A stretch of DNA of 64,000 nucleotides from Fodinibius sp964490705 (GTDB lineage Bacteria; Bacteroidota; Rhodothermia; Balneolales; Balneolaceae). Both the position numbers and the translations under genes were made by a program. The notes below the pieces were generated by a model. The model did no database searches. It was given only the letters and a program-made list of their open reading frames with translations, and was not told the DNA's origin. The stretch is from contig CAZBCG010000015.1 of assembly GCA_964490705.1 (NCBI GenBank), forward strand, positions 1-64,000. Reading direction: 5' to 3'. Positions 52,162 to 60,930 of the stretch are shown here, piece by piece (the first letter of the stretch is position 1; each line of letters starts with the position of its first letter).

Positions 52162-53285
52162 GTGCTATTGAATATCCTGTATGTTTCACATACTCATCCA
52201 CCTGAGGGTGCTTTGGTTGATAATATCGGTGGTATGCAACGGGTTAGCTCCCAGCTGAATCAGGAGCTGGACAAGAAGCAATCGGTGAGTGTTTTTAACG
52301 AAGTGGTGAACGTTTTGCAGATTTTAACAGGCTGCAGACCATCTTCTTTCTTCTTAAAAATGTGATGCTCCTTCCCCAAAAGGCACAGAAAATTGATGCT
52401 GACATTATAATTTTCTCTTCGATGGTGACGGCCATTATTACCCTGCTTATAAAATACAGAGTGTCGGTGCCGATGGTTGCGATCTGTCACGGTCGTGATG
52501 CGGTGTTGCCAAATCCCATTTATCAGCGGGCAATTGCAAAGGCATTCGGATACCTTGATGGAATTATTGCGGTATCTCGGGCAACCGAAAAGGAATGCAT
52601 TGAACGGGGAGCAGATCCCAACAAAACAGTCGTTTTACCGAATGGTATAAGTGAAGATTATTTTGGGGAATTGTTGGACAAGAATGAGGCTAGAAATCGG
52701 TTATATGAACTATTTGAGATCCCTAAATCGGATCAAAAGATATTACTTACCGTTGGGCGTTTTATAAAGCGTAAAGGTCACGAATGGTTTATCCGTGAGG
52801 TGATGCCCAAACTTGATGAAAACATTATTTATGTAACGATTGGTGATGGTCCTGAAGCTGAGGATATCAATAAATTAGTACAAACAGATTTATTCAGTGA
52901 TCGCATATTTTTATTGGGTCAACAGCCCGACCAAATCCTAAAACATGTTTACGCTGCTGCTGATTTATTTGTGATGCCCAACATACCGGTTGAAGATAAT
53001 ATGGAAGGATTTGGGATTGTACTACTGGAAGCTAATATGGCTGGCACACCAGCCATTGCGGCCGATATCGAAGGTATTAAAGATGTGATTGCCAATGGTA
53101 AAAATGGGTACCGGGTTTCTCCTTTGGATGCCAATATGTTTGCCCAAAAAGTGCAAGAGATGCTGAAAAATGAATTGGAACATTTTTCTAAGCAAACGCG
53201 TAGTTATGTACGAGAACAGTTCAGCTGGCAATATGTTATCCAACGATATCTCGAATATTTACAATCTGTAATTCAACGTTTCTGA
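52162..53285 (+). CDS. GT4 family glycosyltransferase, disrupted by a one-base frameshift
   Basis: The start (GTG 52162 or TTG 52168; ILYVSHTHPPEGALVDNIGG) is the acceptor domain of a GT4 enzyme. At about 52303-52308 (GTGGTGAACG) the frame changes. The next frame gives ERFADFNRLQTIFFLLKN and runs on through CHGRDAVLPNP, TVGRFIKRKGHEWF, IGDGPEAEDI and EGFGIVLLEANMAGTPAI to 53285. Joined, the protein has about 374 residues, normal for the family. The missing base is either an assembly error or a real mutation. It is the third GT4 gene in a row and lies just upstream of the serine-palmitoyltransferase-like gene. Confidence 0.82.
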
Positions 53286-53320
53286 GTTAAGCATCGCGTT
53301 TTACAATATCTTATTCATAA

Positions 53321-53352
53321 TTTGATTGATGCTTAATATGGAAGTATATTTA
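53321..53352 (+). promoter_or_regulatory. Candidate Bacteroidota-type promoter for the SPT-like gene
   Basis: TTTG (53321-53324), 20 bases of spacer, then TATATTTA (53345-53352), one mismatch from the TAnnTTTG consensus. The start codon of the serine-palmitoyltransferase-like gene is 40 bases further on. The spacing fits the known 19-21 base rule. Confidence 0.5.
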
Positions 53353-53391
53353 CGTTGATAAGCACTCTTCAAAAAGCCGAACAAAGGACGA

Positions 53392-54636
53392 ATGGCCCAA
53401 TCCAATTCTGATGTAAAAACAAACGATATTTTTTCCAAGGCTTACGAGTTTACAAAAGCTGAAGAAATCAAAGAACAGGGGCTCTATCCCTATTTTAAGC
53501 CCCTGCAGGCAACTGATGGAACAACTGTTCAGATTGAGGGACGGGAAGTAATAATGGCCGGTTCGAATAATTACCTTGGATTGACCAACGATCCCAGGGT
53601 TATTGAAGCTGCACGCGATGTGATAACAACCTATGGAACGGGATGCACAGGATCTCGATATTTGAACGGCACGCTTGATCTTCATCTGGAGCTGGAAGAA
53701 AAGCTGGCCGACTTTATGCGTAAAGATGCCTGCGTGCTTTTCAGTACAGGCTACCAGACTAACGAAGGAGCGATCCAGACGATCGCCGGTCGTCGCGATA
53801 TTATCTTTTCTGATAAAGATAATCACGCTTGTATTGTTTCGGGCACACTCGTTTCCAATGCCAAAACGATGCGTTACCAGCACAATGATATGGAACAGCT
53901 CGAAAAGCTGTTAGAACGTGCAGACGAAAAAGCAGGCAAAATAATTGTCAGTGACGGCGTATTTTCGATGTCGGGGACGATTGCCAAAGTACCCAGGTTG
54001 GTTGAACTCAAAGAGCGATATGGCGCACGGCTGTATCTTGATGACGCCCACGCTATTGGCGTTGTAGGAGAAGGAGGCCGCGGATCGGCATCTACTCATG
54101 GTCTGATGGATGAAGTCGATCTCATAAGCGGAACCTTTTCCAAATCCTTTGCTTCGCTGGGCGGTTTCTTGGTTGGAGATCAGGAAGTGATTGAATATAT
54201 CCGCCACAATTCACCGGCTCATATTTTTAGTGCTTCCATGCCGCCCGCAAATGTTGCAACCGTACTGAAAGCGCTCGAAATTCTTCAGGAAGAGCCATGG
54301 CGACTAGAGCGGCTCGAAGAAATTTCCGATTATATGCGCAGCTCACTTCGGGAGATGGGCTTTAATGTTTGGACGAGCCAGACTCCGATTATTCCCGTTG
54401 TTATCGGCGAAATGGTAGATTGCTTTGAGTTTTGGAAAGGATTATTTGAAGCCGGTGTCTATGTCAATGCGGTTGTGCCTCCCGGTGTGCCGCGTGGTCA
54501 GTCGCTTGTTCGCACCAGTTATATGGCTACCCACACCGATGATCATCTCGACCGTATTTTGGAAGCCTTCCGAAAAGTCGGTATTGAACAGGGACTCATA
54601 GACCAAAATGGGCACTCCCTGTTGGAGGCCGACTAG
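53392..54636 (+). CDS. spt: Alpha-oxoamine synthase: serine palmitoyltransferase-like (or cysteate acyltransferase)
   Basis: A 414-residue PLP enzyme. It condenses an acyl thioester with an amino acid. Key residues are His145 (DNHACI), Asp217 and His220 (LDDAHAIG), and the PLP lysine Lys251 (GTFSKSFASLGG); YGTGCTGSRYLNGT (81-94) is typical of serine palmitoyltransferases. The N-terminal extension (about 1-45, FTKAEEIKEQGLYPYFKPLQ) fits bacterial SPT better than BioF or Kbl. Biotin genes are absent nearby. Adjacent GNAT and glycosyltransferase genes support a lipid role. The alternative is cysteate acyltransferase for sulfonolipids (capnine type), known from related bacteria; the two are hard to separate by eye. 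Confidence 0.82.
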   Translation: MAQSNSDVKTNDIFSKAYEFTKAEEIKEQGLYPYFKPLQATDGTTVQIEGREVIMAGSNNYLGLTNDPRVIEAARDVITTYGTGCTGSRYLNGTLDLHLELEEKLADFMRKDACVLFSTGYQTNEGAIQTIAGRRDIIFSDKDNHACIVSGTLVSNAKTMRYQHNDMEQLEKLLERADEKAGKIIVSDGVFSMSGTIAKVPRLVELKERYGARLYLDDAHAIGVVGEGGRGSASTHGLMDEVDLISGTFSKSFASLGGFLVGDQEVIEYIRHNSPAHIFSASMPPANVATVLKALEILQEEPWRLERLEEISDYMRSSLREMGFNVWTSQTPIIPVVIGEMVDCFEFWKGLFEAGVYVNAVVPPGVPRGQSLVRTSYMATHTDDHLDRILEAFRKVGIEQGLIDQNGHSLLEAD

Positions 54637-54639
54637 GTT

Positions 54640-55773
54640 GTGGAAAATTTGCAGCGGATAAATGGCATCACGCTTGTAACCACTAAGCAGGAACGTAAGC
54701 AGTTTTTAAACTTTCCTTATCAACATTATGCTGATGATGAACACTGGATTGCTCCCTTAAAGATAGAGCAAAAGAAGCTCATTGATGAGGATAATAATCC
54801 GTTCTACGACGATGGAGACATCGCCCTTTTTCTTGCCGAGCAGGATGGCGAAATATGTGGTCGCATAGCCGCCATTCAAGATCGTCGATACAACGAACAT
54901 CACGATAACAAAACGGGTTTCTTTGGTTTTTTCGAGTGTATTGATGATCAATCCGTAGCTAATTTGTTAGTAAAGGTGGCCTCCGACTGGCTTCGCGAGC
55001 GCGGGCATACCGATATTTTGGGTCCGGCTAATCCTAGCATGATGGATGAAATAGGCATTTTGGTGGATGGATTTGAATACGATCCCAGCATTATGATGCC
55101 ATACCACAAGCCGTATTATGATACCTTGCTTAAAAATGCCGGGTTCGGGAAAGAGATGGATATGTATGCCTTTCGGGTGACGCAAGCTACAGTTAATTTG
55201 GATCGGATGTATCGTGCCGAAGAGATTATTAAGCGCCGCCTGCCGAAGTTCAACCTGCGCGAAATAGATCTTAAAAATCTGGATAAAGAGGTAGAAATCG
55301 TCAGGCATATTTTTAACAAAGCATGGTCCGGCAACTGGGGATTCATCCCGCTTAAAAAAGCAGAGCTCCAGGATATTGCTAAAGATTTAAAACTGATTTT
55401 AGATCCCAAAGTTGCCCATATAGCCGAAGTGGATGGAGAGCCGGTAGCTTTTTCCATCGCGTTGCCAGACTTAAATCAAGCGCTAAAGCATCTCGACGGG
55501 ACGTTATTTCCCACGGGTATCTTCAAATTGCTTTGGCACCGCCGAAATATCAACCAAATTCGCACGGCACTGATGGGCGTGCTTCCCAAATATCAGGGCA
55601 AGGGTATTGATGCGATGCTTCACAAAGAGGCCATTGTAAACGGGAAAGAAGTGGGATATAAATCGTCCGAACTCAGCTGGGTGCTTGAATCTAACAAGAC
55701 AATGATACAGGTGGCCGAAAAGATTGGCGCGCATATCGAAAAGACGTATCGGATGTACGCTCAGGAGCTATAA
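54640..55773 (+). CDS. GNAT-type acyltransferase, candidate bacterial ceramide synthase-like N-acyltransferase
   Basis: A 377-residue protein beginning at GTG 54640, 3 bases after the SPT-like stop codon, so it is translationally linked. It is a large GNAT-like protein. The first part has QERKQFLNFPYQHYADDEHWIAPL and LFLAEQDGEICGRIAAIQDRRY; the middle has GPANPSMMDEIGILVDGF; and the C-terminal acetyl/acyl-CoA-binding part has LPKYQGKGIDAMLHKEAI (Q-G-K-G-I, R/Q-x-x-G-x-G/A type). Bacterial ceramide synthase in Caulobacter (bCerS) is a GNAT-fold N-acyltransferase, and linkage to an SPT-like gene fits that job. The assignment is inferred from context. Confidence 0.72.
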   Translation: MENLQRINGITLVTTKQERKQFLNFPYQHYADDEHWIAPLKIEQKKLIDEDNNPFYDDGDIALFLAEQDGEICGRIAAIQDRRYNEHHDNKTGFFGFFECIDDQSVANLLVKVASDWLRERGHTDILGPANPSMMDEIGILVDGFEYDPSIMMPYHKPYYDTLLKNAGFGKEMDMYAFRVTQATVNLDRMYRAEEIIKRRLPKFNLREIDLKNLDKEVEIVRHIFNKAWSGNWGFIPLKKAELQDIAKDLKLILDPKVAHIAEVDGEPVAFSIALPDLNQALKHLDGTLFPTGIFKLLWHRRNINQIRTALMGVLPKYQGKGIDAMLHKEAIVNGKEVGYKSSELSWVLESNKTMIQVAEKIGAHIEKTYRMYAQEL

Positions 55774-55867
55774 AACTGTGCCTCCCCTTTCATATTCTTC
55801 AGAGAGTGATATTTTGAGATCGAAATTAAAGTAGCTCCCCAAACTCCGAAATTTCCCAAAAATTTCC

Positions 55868-55875
55868 TACCTTTG
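55868..55875 (+). promoter_or_regulatory. Candidate -7 element TACCTTTG for fumC
   Basis: An exact TAnnTTTG match 67 bases before the fumC start codon. No clear TTTG is seen at the -33 position, so this is only a weak promoter call. Confidence 0.3.
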
Positions 55876-55942
55876 AATTCTCGTTTATGCTTGCTTCTTT
55901 AAGTGAGGAGAAAAGAAATATGCATTAAAAATTGTTGGTTAT

Positions 55943-57337
55943 ATGAGTGAATCTCGTATCGAAAAAGATTCTATGGGAGAAGTAGAGGTGCCCAAAGAGG
56001 CCTATTATGGAGCACAGACACAGCGCGCAGTCGAAAACTTTCCGGTCAGTGATATTCGTTTCAGCAGAGCATTTATCCATGCACTGGGGATGGTCAAAAA
56101 AAATGCCGCCAAGATTAATGCTTCGCTGGGAGAATTTGACAAGGAGATTGCTGAAGCGATTCAACAGGCTGCCCAGGAAGTGATGGATGGCAAGCATGAC
56201 GGTGATTTTCCCATCGATATTTTTCAAACCGGTTCGGGAACGTCCACCAATATGAACGCCAACGAAATTATTTCGCGGCGCGCGAATGAGCTCAAGTCCG
56301 AAGGTATAGACACGGATATTCATCCCAATGATCACGTGAATTATGGACAGAGCTCTAACGATGTTATTCCCACTTCTATTCGACTGGCCGCGGTGTTGGG
56401 CGTTAAAAATGAGTTAATTCCTGCTATGTCGAAACTGCGAAAAGCCTTTTTAAACAAGGGGTCGGAATTTGCCGATGTGGCCAAAACGGGCCGTACGCAC
56501 CTGATGGATGCGATGCCTGTTACGATTAAACAGGAATTTGACGGCTATGCGCGGCAGCTTGAATTAGGTGTTGAGCGATTGGAAACGGCACTCGATCGTA
56601 TGACCGAACTTCCGCAGGGGGGTACAGCCGTTGGAACAGGGTTGAATACCAATCCGCAGTTTGGAGCAGAGATGGCGAAAGCTTTTTCTGAAGAAACAGG
56701 CATCAAATTTCGTGAAGCGGAAAACCATTTTGAGGCACAGTCCACGGTGGATGCACCCGTAGAACTTAGTAGTCAGCTTAAAACTATTGCAGTGGGACTC
56801 ATGAAAATAGGCAATGATCTGCGCTGGATGAACTCCGGACCCAACAGTGGAATTGGCGAAATCAAACTGGAAGCTTTGCAGCCGGGCTCATCCATTATGC
56901 CGGGTAAAATCAATCCGGTGATTGAAGAGTCGGTGACGATGGTTTGTGCACAGGTTATCGGTAATGATTCAGCCATTACCGTGGCGGGACAATCCGGAAA
57001 CTTTGAACTTAACGTGATGTTGCCGGTCGTTGCTCATAATTTACTGGAATCTATTAAGATGTTGAGTAATGCGGTTGCTAACTTTGCTGACCGCTCGGTT
57101 TCTCGATTGACGGTAAACCGCGAACGTATTGCCGATATGGTCGGACGTAATCCAGTGTTGGTTACGGCACTCAATCCTCTTATCGGGTATGACAACGCAG
57201 CCAAGATTGCCAAAAAAGCATTTAAAGAGGAGCGACCGGTCAAAGAGGTAGCACGTGAGATGACTGATCTCAGTGACGAAGAGTTGGATCAGGCACTGGA
57301 TCCCATTAAAATGACCAAGGGCGGATTTATGGAATAA
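55943..57337 (+). CDS. fumC: Class II fumarate hydratase
   Basis: A 464-residue enzyme interconverting fumarate and malate in the TCA cycle. It has TGSGTSTNMNANEII (about 97-111), THLMDAMPVTIKQEF (about 185-199), the catalytic loop signature GSSIMPGKINP (about 316-326) and NFELNVMLPVVAHN. It is the iron-independent, homotetrameric type with typical length. It is followed 56 bases downstream by the fused E1 gene. Confidence 0.95.
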   Translation: MSESRIEKDSMGEVEVPKEAYYGAQTQRAVENFPVSDIRFSRAFIHALGMVKKNAAKINASLGEFDKEIAEAIQQAAQEVMDGKHDGDFPIDIFQTGSGTSTNMNANEIISRRANELKSEGIDTDIHPNDHVNYGQSSNDVIPTSIRLAAVLGVKNELIPAMSKLRKAFLNKGSEFADVAKTGRTHLMDAMPVTIKQEFDGYARQLELGVERLETALDRMTELPQGGTAVGTGLNTNPQFGAEMAKAFSEETGIKFREAENHFEAQSTVDAPVELSSQLKTIAVGLMKIGNDLRWMNSGPNSGIGEIKLEALQPGSSIMPGKINPVIEESVTMVCAQVIGNDSAITVAGQSGNFELNVMLPVVAHNLLESIKMLSNAVANFADRSVSRLTVNRERIADMVGRNPVLVTALNPLIGYDNAAKIAKKAFKEERPVKEVAREMTDLSDEELDQALDPIKMTKGGFME

Positions 57338-57393
57338 CATGAATTTCTCACCGGTTTTTAAGGTCGCACAGTTTTAACAGAAAAACAGATATT

Positions 57394-59838
57394 ATGGCAC
57401 GTACTCAAACCAAGAAAAAAGGTAAAAAATCGTCTGCAGATTCTTACACCAAAGAGCAGAAGCAGGAGATTCTCAATGACTATAAACTGGCGGTAAAAAG
57501 TAGAGAAGCTTCATACATCGGCCGGAAAGAAACACTCACTGGCAAAGCCAAATTCGGGATTTTTGGAGATGGCAAAGAGTTGCCTCAGATTGCAATGGCA
57601 AAATATTTTAAAGATGGTGATTTCCGTTCGGGATATTATCGGGATCAGACATTTATGATGGCGATAGATCAGATGTCGGTGCAGCAGTTTTTTGCCCAGC
57701 TGTATGCCCATGCCAATCTGAATGAAGAACCACAAACAGGCGGACGGCAAATGAATGGCCATTTTAGTACGCGTAGCCTCAATAAGGACGGGAGCTGGAA
57801 AGATTTAACTGAGATGAAAAATACATCGCCGGATGTTTCACCCACTGCGGGACAAATGTCGCGTTTGTTGGGGCTGGCGCAGGCATCGCAAATTTACCGC
57901 GACCATGATAACCTTTTGGATAAAGAGGAGTTTCAAAAGTTTTCTGATGCCGGTAATGAAATCGCTTGGGGTACCATTGGAGATGCCAGTACCTCGGAAG
58001 GCGTTTTTTGGGAGACCGTTAATGCTGCAGGGGTATTGCAAGTGCCTATGGTGCTGTCTGTTTGGGATGACGGATACGGTATTTCTGTTCCCCGCGAATA
58101 TCAGACCACCAAAGAAAGTATTTCTGATGTGCTGGCCGGATTTCAGCGCACCGAAGAGAAAGATGGACTCGAAATTTTGACTGTCAAAGCCTGGGATTAT
58201 CCCGCACTGATGGGAACCTATGAAAAAGCGGAACGCATTGCCCGCGAAGAACACGTGCCGGTGCTGGTTCACGTGCAAGAGGTTACTCAGCCGCAGGGAC
58301 ACTCCACATCCGGATCGCACGAGCGCTACAAGTCCGAAGAGCGCCTGGAGTGGGAAGAAGAATTTTGCTGTATCAACAAGACGCGCAGCTGGCTGCTTGA
58401 TGAGGATATTGCCACGGAAGATGAAATAGCTGAGATCGAGGAAGAGGCGAAAACCGAAGCGAGCGATGCCCAAAAAGCAGCTTGGAACGCATTTAAGGGT
58501 GAGCTGAAAGAGGAATTAGAAACGGTTAGTGGCCTAATTGACGAGCTTGCTTCGGAAAGTGCAAGTGCCAACGAGCTGAAAAAAATCAAAAAGCAGATGT
58601 CGGCGCCGTTGGTGCCACTCCGCAAATATATTGTTTCAGGGGCTCGCAAAGCATTGCGAATAGTCCGGAATGAAGAACTCAACAGCAAAAAGAAATTACA
58701 GCAGTGGCTGAACGAAAGTAACGAAGCAAATAAAGAGCGATATGATACGCATCTGTATAGCGAAACAGAAGATTCCCCGCTGAATGTCAAAGAGATTCCC
58801 CCCACATATCCCGATGATCCCGAGGGCGTTGACGGCAGGGTGGTACTCCGTGACAATTTTGACGCCCTTTTTGAAAAATATCCCGAGACCCTGGTATTCG
58901 GTGAGGATACCGGAAAGCTCGGCGATGTAAACAAGGGACTCGAGAATATGCAGGATAAGTACGGTGAATTGCGTGTCCGTGATACGGGCATTCGTGAGGC
59001 TACCATTTTGGGTCAGGGCATCGGGATGGCGCTCCGTGGTCTGCGACCCATTGCGGAAATTCAGTATCTGGATTATCTGCTGTACTGTTTCCAGGGATTG
59101 AGTGATGATCTTGCTACAGTGCGCTATCGAAGTATGGGCGGCCAAAAAGCACCGCTTATTGTGCGTACGCGGGGACATCGACTCGAAGGTATCTGGCACA
59201 CCGGTTCGCCGATGGGGATGATCATCAATGGCGTGCGTGGCATTCACGTATGTGTACCTAGAAATCTGACTGATGCAGCGGGGATGTACAATACATTGCT
59301 ACAGGGCGATGATCCTGCGCTGATGGTTGAGCCGCTCAATGCCTATCGTTTGAAAGAAGATATGCCGGAGAATCTCGGCGAATTTACGGTTCCGCTGGGT
59401 ATTCCGAATGTGATTTCCGAGGGTACCGACATCACGATTGTGTCATACGGATCAACCTGCAATATTTGTGAATCGGTACTGCCCGAACTTGAAGAAGTCG
59501 GCATTTCAGCCGAGCTGATTGACGTTCGCACGCTGCTGCCGTTCGATCGCAATCACGATATTGTGAAGTCCCTCGAAAAGACCAACCGCATTTTGTTTGT
59601 GGATGAAGATGTGCCCGGCGGCGCGTCGGCCTTTATGATGAACAAGGTGATCCAGGAACAGAAAGGTTATTATTATCTGGATTCTGAGCCGCAGTGTCTC
59701 ACGGCAAAAGAGCACCGCGCAGCCTACGGGTCGGATGGAGACTACTTCTCCAAACCCAACGAAGAGGATATTTTCGAAGCAGTTTACGCGTTGATGAATG
59801 AAGCAAATCCGGCGAAATATCCGGGGATTTATGAGTAG
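57394..59838 (+). CDS. Fused alpha/beta E1 component of a 2-oxoacid dehydrogenase complex
   Basis: An 814-residue thiamine-diphosphate enzyme. Residues about 20-380 are the alpha part (GDASTSEGVFWETVNAAG and VWDDGYGISVPREYQ, the TPP/Mg site, with DD in place of the textbook NN; QPQGHSTSGSHERY). A charged helical linker spans about 380-460. Residues about 475-814 are the beta part (VFGEDTGKLGDVNKG, RDTGIREATILGQGIGMAL, EIQYLDYLLY, IVSYGSTCNICESVL, LFVDEDVPGGASAFM). It decarboxylates pyruvate or branched-chain 2-oxoacids and feeds an E2. E2 and E3 are not in the window. Confidence 0.88.
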   Translation: MARTQTKKKGKKSSADSYTKEQKQEILNDYKLAVKSREASYIGRKETLTGKAKFGIFGDGKELPQIAMAKYFKDGDFRSGYYRDQTFMMAIDQMSVQQFFAQLYAHANLNEEPQTGGRQMNGHFSTRSLNKDGSWKDLTEMKNTSPDVSPTAGQMSRLLGLAQASQIYRDHDNLLDKEEFQKFSDAGNEIAWGTIGDASTSEGVFWETVNAAGVLQVPMVLSVWDDGYGISVPREYQTTKESISDVLAGFQRTEEKDGLEILTVKAWDYPALMGTYEKAERIAREEHVPVLVHVQEVTQPQGHSTSGSHERYKSEERLEWEEEFCCINKTRSWLLDEDIATEDEIAEIEEEAKTEASDAQKAAWNAFKGELKEELETVSGLIDELASESASANELKKIKKQMSAPLVPLRKYIVSGARKALRIVRNEELNSKKKLQQWLNESNEANKERYDTHLYSETEDSPLNVKEIPPTYPDDPEGVDGRVVLRDNFDALFEKYPETLVFGEDTGKLGDVNKGLENMQDKYGELRVRDTGIREATILGQGIGMALRGLRPIAEIQYLDYLLYCFQGLSDDLATVRYRSMGGQKAPLIVRTRGHRLEGIWHTGSPMGMIINGVRGIHVCVPRNLTDAAGMYNTLLQGDDPALMVEPLNAYRLKEDMPENLGEFTVPLGIPNVISEGTDITIVSYGSTCNICESVLPELEEVGISAELIDVRTLLPFDRNHDIVKSLEKTNRILFVDEDVPGGASAFMMNKVIQEQKGYYYLDSEPQCLTAKEHRAAYGSDGDYFSKPNEEDIFEAVYALMNEANPAKYPGIYE

Positions 59839-59866
59839 TTAGTTACCAGCTGGGACCCTGGTTCCT

Positions 59867-59899
59867 AGATGGACTCCACCTCTGAGGTGGCGTCCATCT
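59867..59899. repeat. Near-perfect palindrome (AGATGGAC-CCACCTC / GAGGTGG-GTCCATCT)
   Basis: Arms AGATGGACTCCACCTC and GAGGTGGCGTCCATCT are complementary apart from one mismatch, around a single central T. It forms a 16-pair hairpin 29 bases after the E1 stop codon. It may end transcription or be a dispersed REP-like element. Confidence 0.75.
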
Positions 59900-59976
59900 G
59901 AAAACGATATTTCGTTGGTTGGCTGGGTTTGTCGTTTGGCGAATGGAAAGGCGCCTTAGTTTGACCCATTCTCTGA

Positions 59977-60002
59977 CTCCTTCCCTACAAATATGGAAGG
60001 AG
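59977..60002. repeat. Hairpin CTCCTTCC-n10-GGAAGGAG
   Basis: A perfect 8-pair stem in the 248-base spacer between the fused E1 and the secreted MBL-fold gene. It has no T run. Together with the palindrome at 59867 it makes this spacer unusually structured. Confidence 0.6.
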
Positions 60003-60086
60003 AACTCTTTACCAGCATTTGTCCCATTCAAGAAAAAGTCCTTCTTTGTTTATAGCTACTCATCTTAACTTTTAGAAGGAGTTTCT

Positions 60087-60842
60087 ATGAAACCTATCTC
60101 GATGTTTTTCACCTTTGTTTTGGTAGCTTTTTTAACCTTTAATGCCCATGGCCAGTATCCCGAAGCGGATCAGATAGAAACTAAAAACGGAAATCTTACC
60201 GTCCAGCCGATTCAGCATGGAACACTCGTACTCAGCTGGAATGGGCAAGATGTCTATATCGATCCCACTGGTGGTGCATCCGCATTTGAAGGGTTGGAAT
60301 CCCCCGATGTAGTTCTGATTACCCACGCTCATGGTGATCACATGGATCCAGAAACGCTCAAAGCCTTGGATACGGAAGAAGTCAAAATAGTTGTTCCCCA
60401 GTCGGTGGCAGATGAACTTCCCGATATGTTCAGTGATCAGCTGGTGATTTTGGATAACGGGGAGAATGCGAGTCAGTCCGGCATAGACATCAAAGCAGTT
60501 CCGATGTACAACTTGCCGGAAAGCGATGATGCCTATCATCCAAAAGGGTGGGGTAACGGCTACGTACTTACTTTTGCTGATAAACGCGTGTATATCTCTG
60601 GCGATACTGAAGGCATTTCTGAAATGCGCTCACTTGAAAATATTGATGTCGCTTTCGTCTGCATGAATTTGCCCTATACTATGGATGTGGAACAGGCCTC
60701 AGACGCGGTGCTCGATTTTGCCCCTGAGATTGTGTATCCCTATCACTATCGCGGACAGGATACCGAAAAATTCAAGCAGATGGTGATCGAAAAGAATGAC
60801 GATATTGAGGTTCGACTTAAGGATTGGTATCCGGAAAGGTAG
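60087..60842 (+). CDS. Secreted metallo-beta-lactamase-fold hydrolase
   Basis: A 251-residue protein with a signal peptide (MKPISMFFTFVLVAFLTFNAHGQ) and a strong Shine-Dalgarno (AGAAGGAG) before ATG 60087. Zinc ligands are seen as LITHAHGDHMDP (about 83-94), a later VYISGDTEG Asp and VYPYHYRGQD His. The overall pattern is that of the UPF0173/UlaG-like branch of the MBL fold. Unlike most of that branch it carries an export signal, so it acts in the periplasm. The substrate is unknown. Confidence 0.85.
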   Translation: MKPISMFFTFVLVAFLTFNAHGQYPEADQIETKNGNLTVQPIQHGTLVLSWNGQDVYIDPTGGASAFEGLESPDVVLITHAHGDHMDPETLKALDTEEVKIVVPQSVADELPDMFSDQLVILDNGENASQSGIDIKAVPMYNLPESDDAYHPKGWGNGYVLTFADKRVYISGDTEGISEMRSLENIDVAFVCMNLPYTMDVEQASDAVLDFAPEIVYPYHYRGQDTEKFKQMVIEKNDDIEVRLKDWYPER

Positions 60843-60930
60843 CTTGGAAATTTGCAGGGCTATCATCTAAAAATGCCCTCTGACAATTTAAAAGTGTGGG
60901 GCATATTTCTCAGAAAAGGGAAATGGCTTT

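Noticed and set aside
60871..60904. ATGCCC / GGGCAT inverted repeat between the MBL-fold and VCBS genes
   Set aside because: The 6-base arms with a loop of about 20 bases and no T run are too weak to call a terminator.
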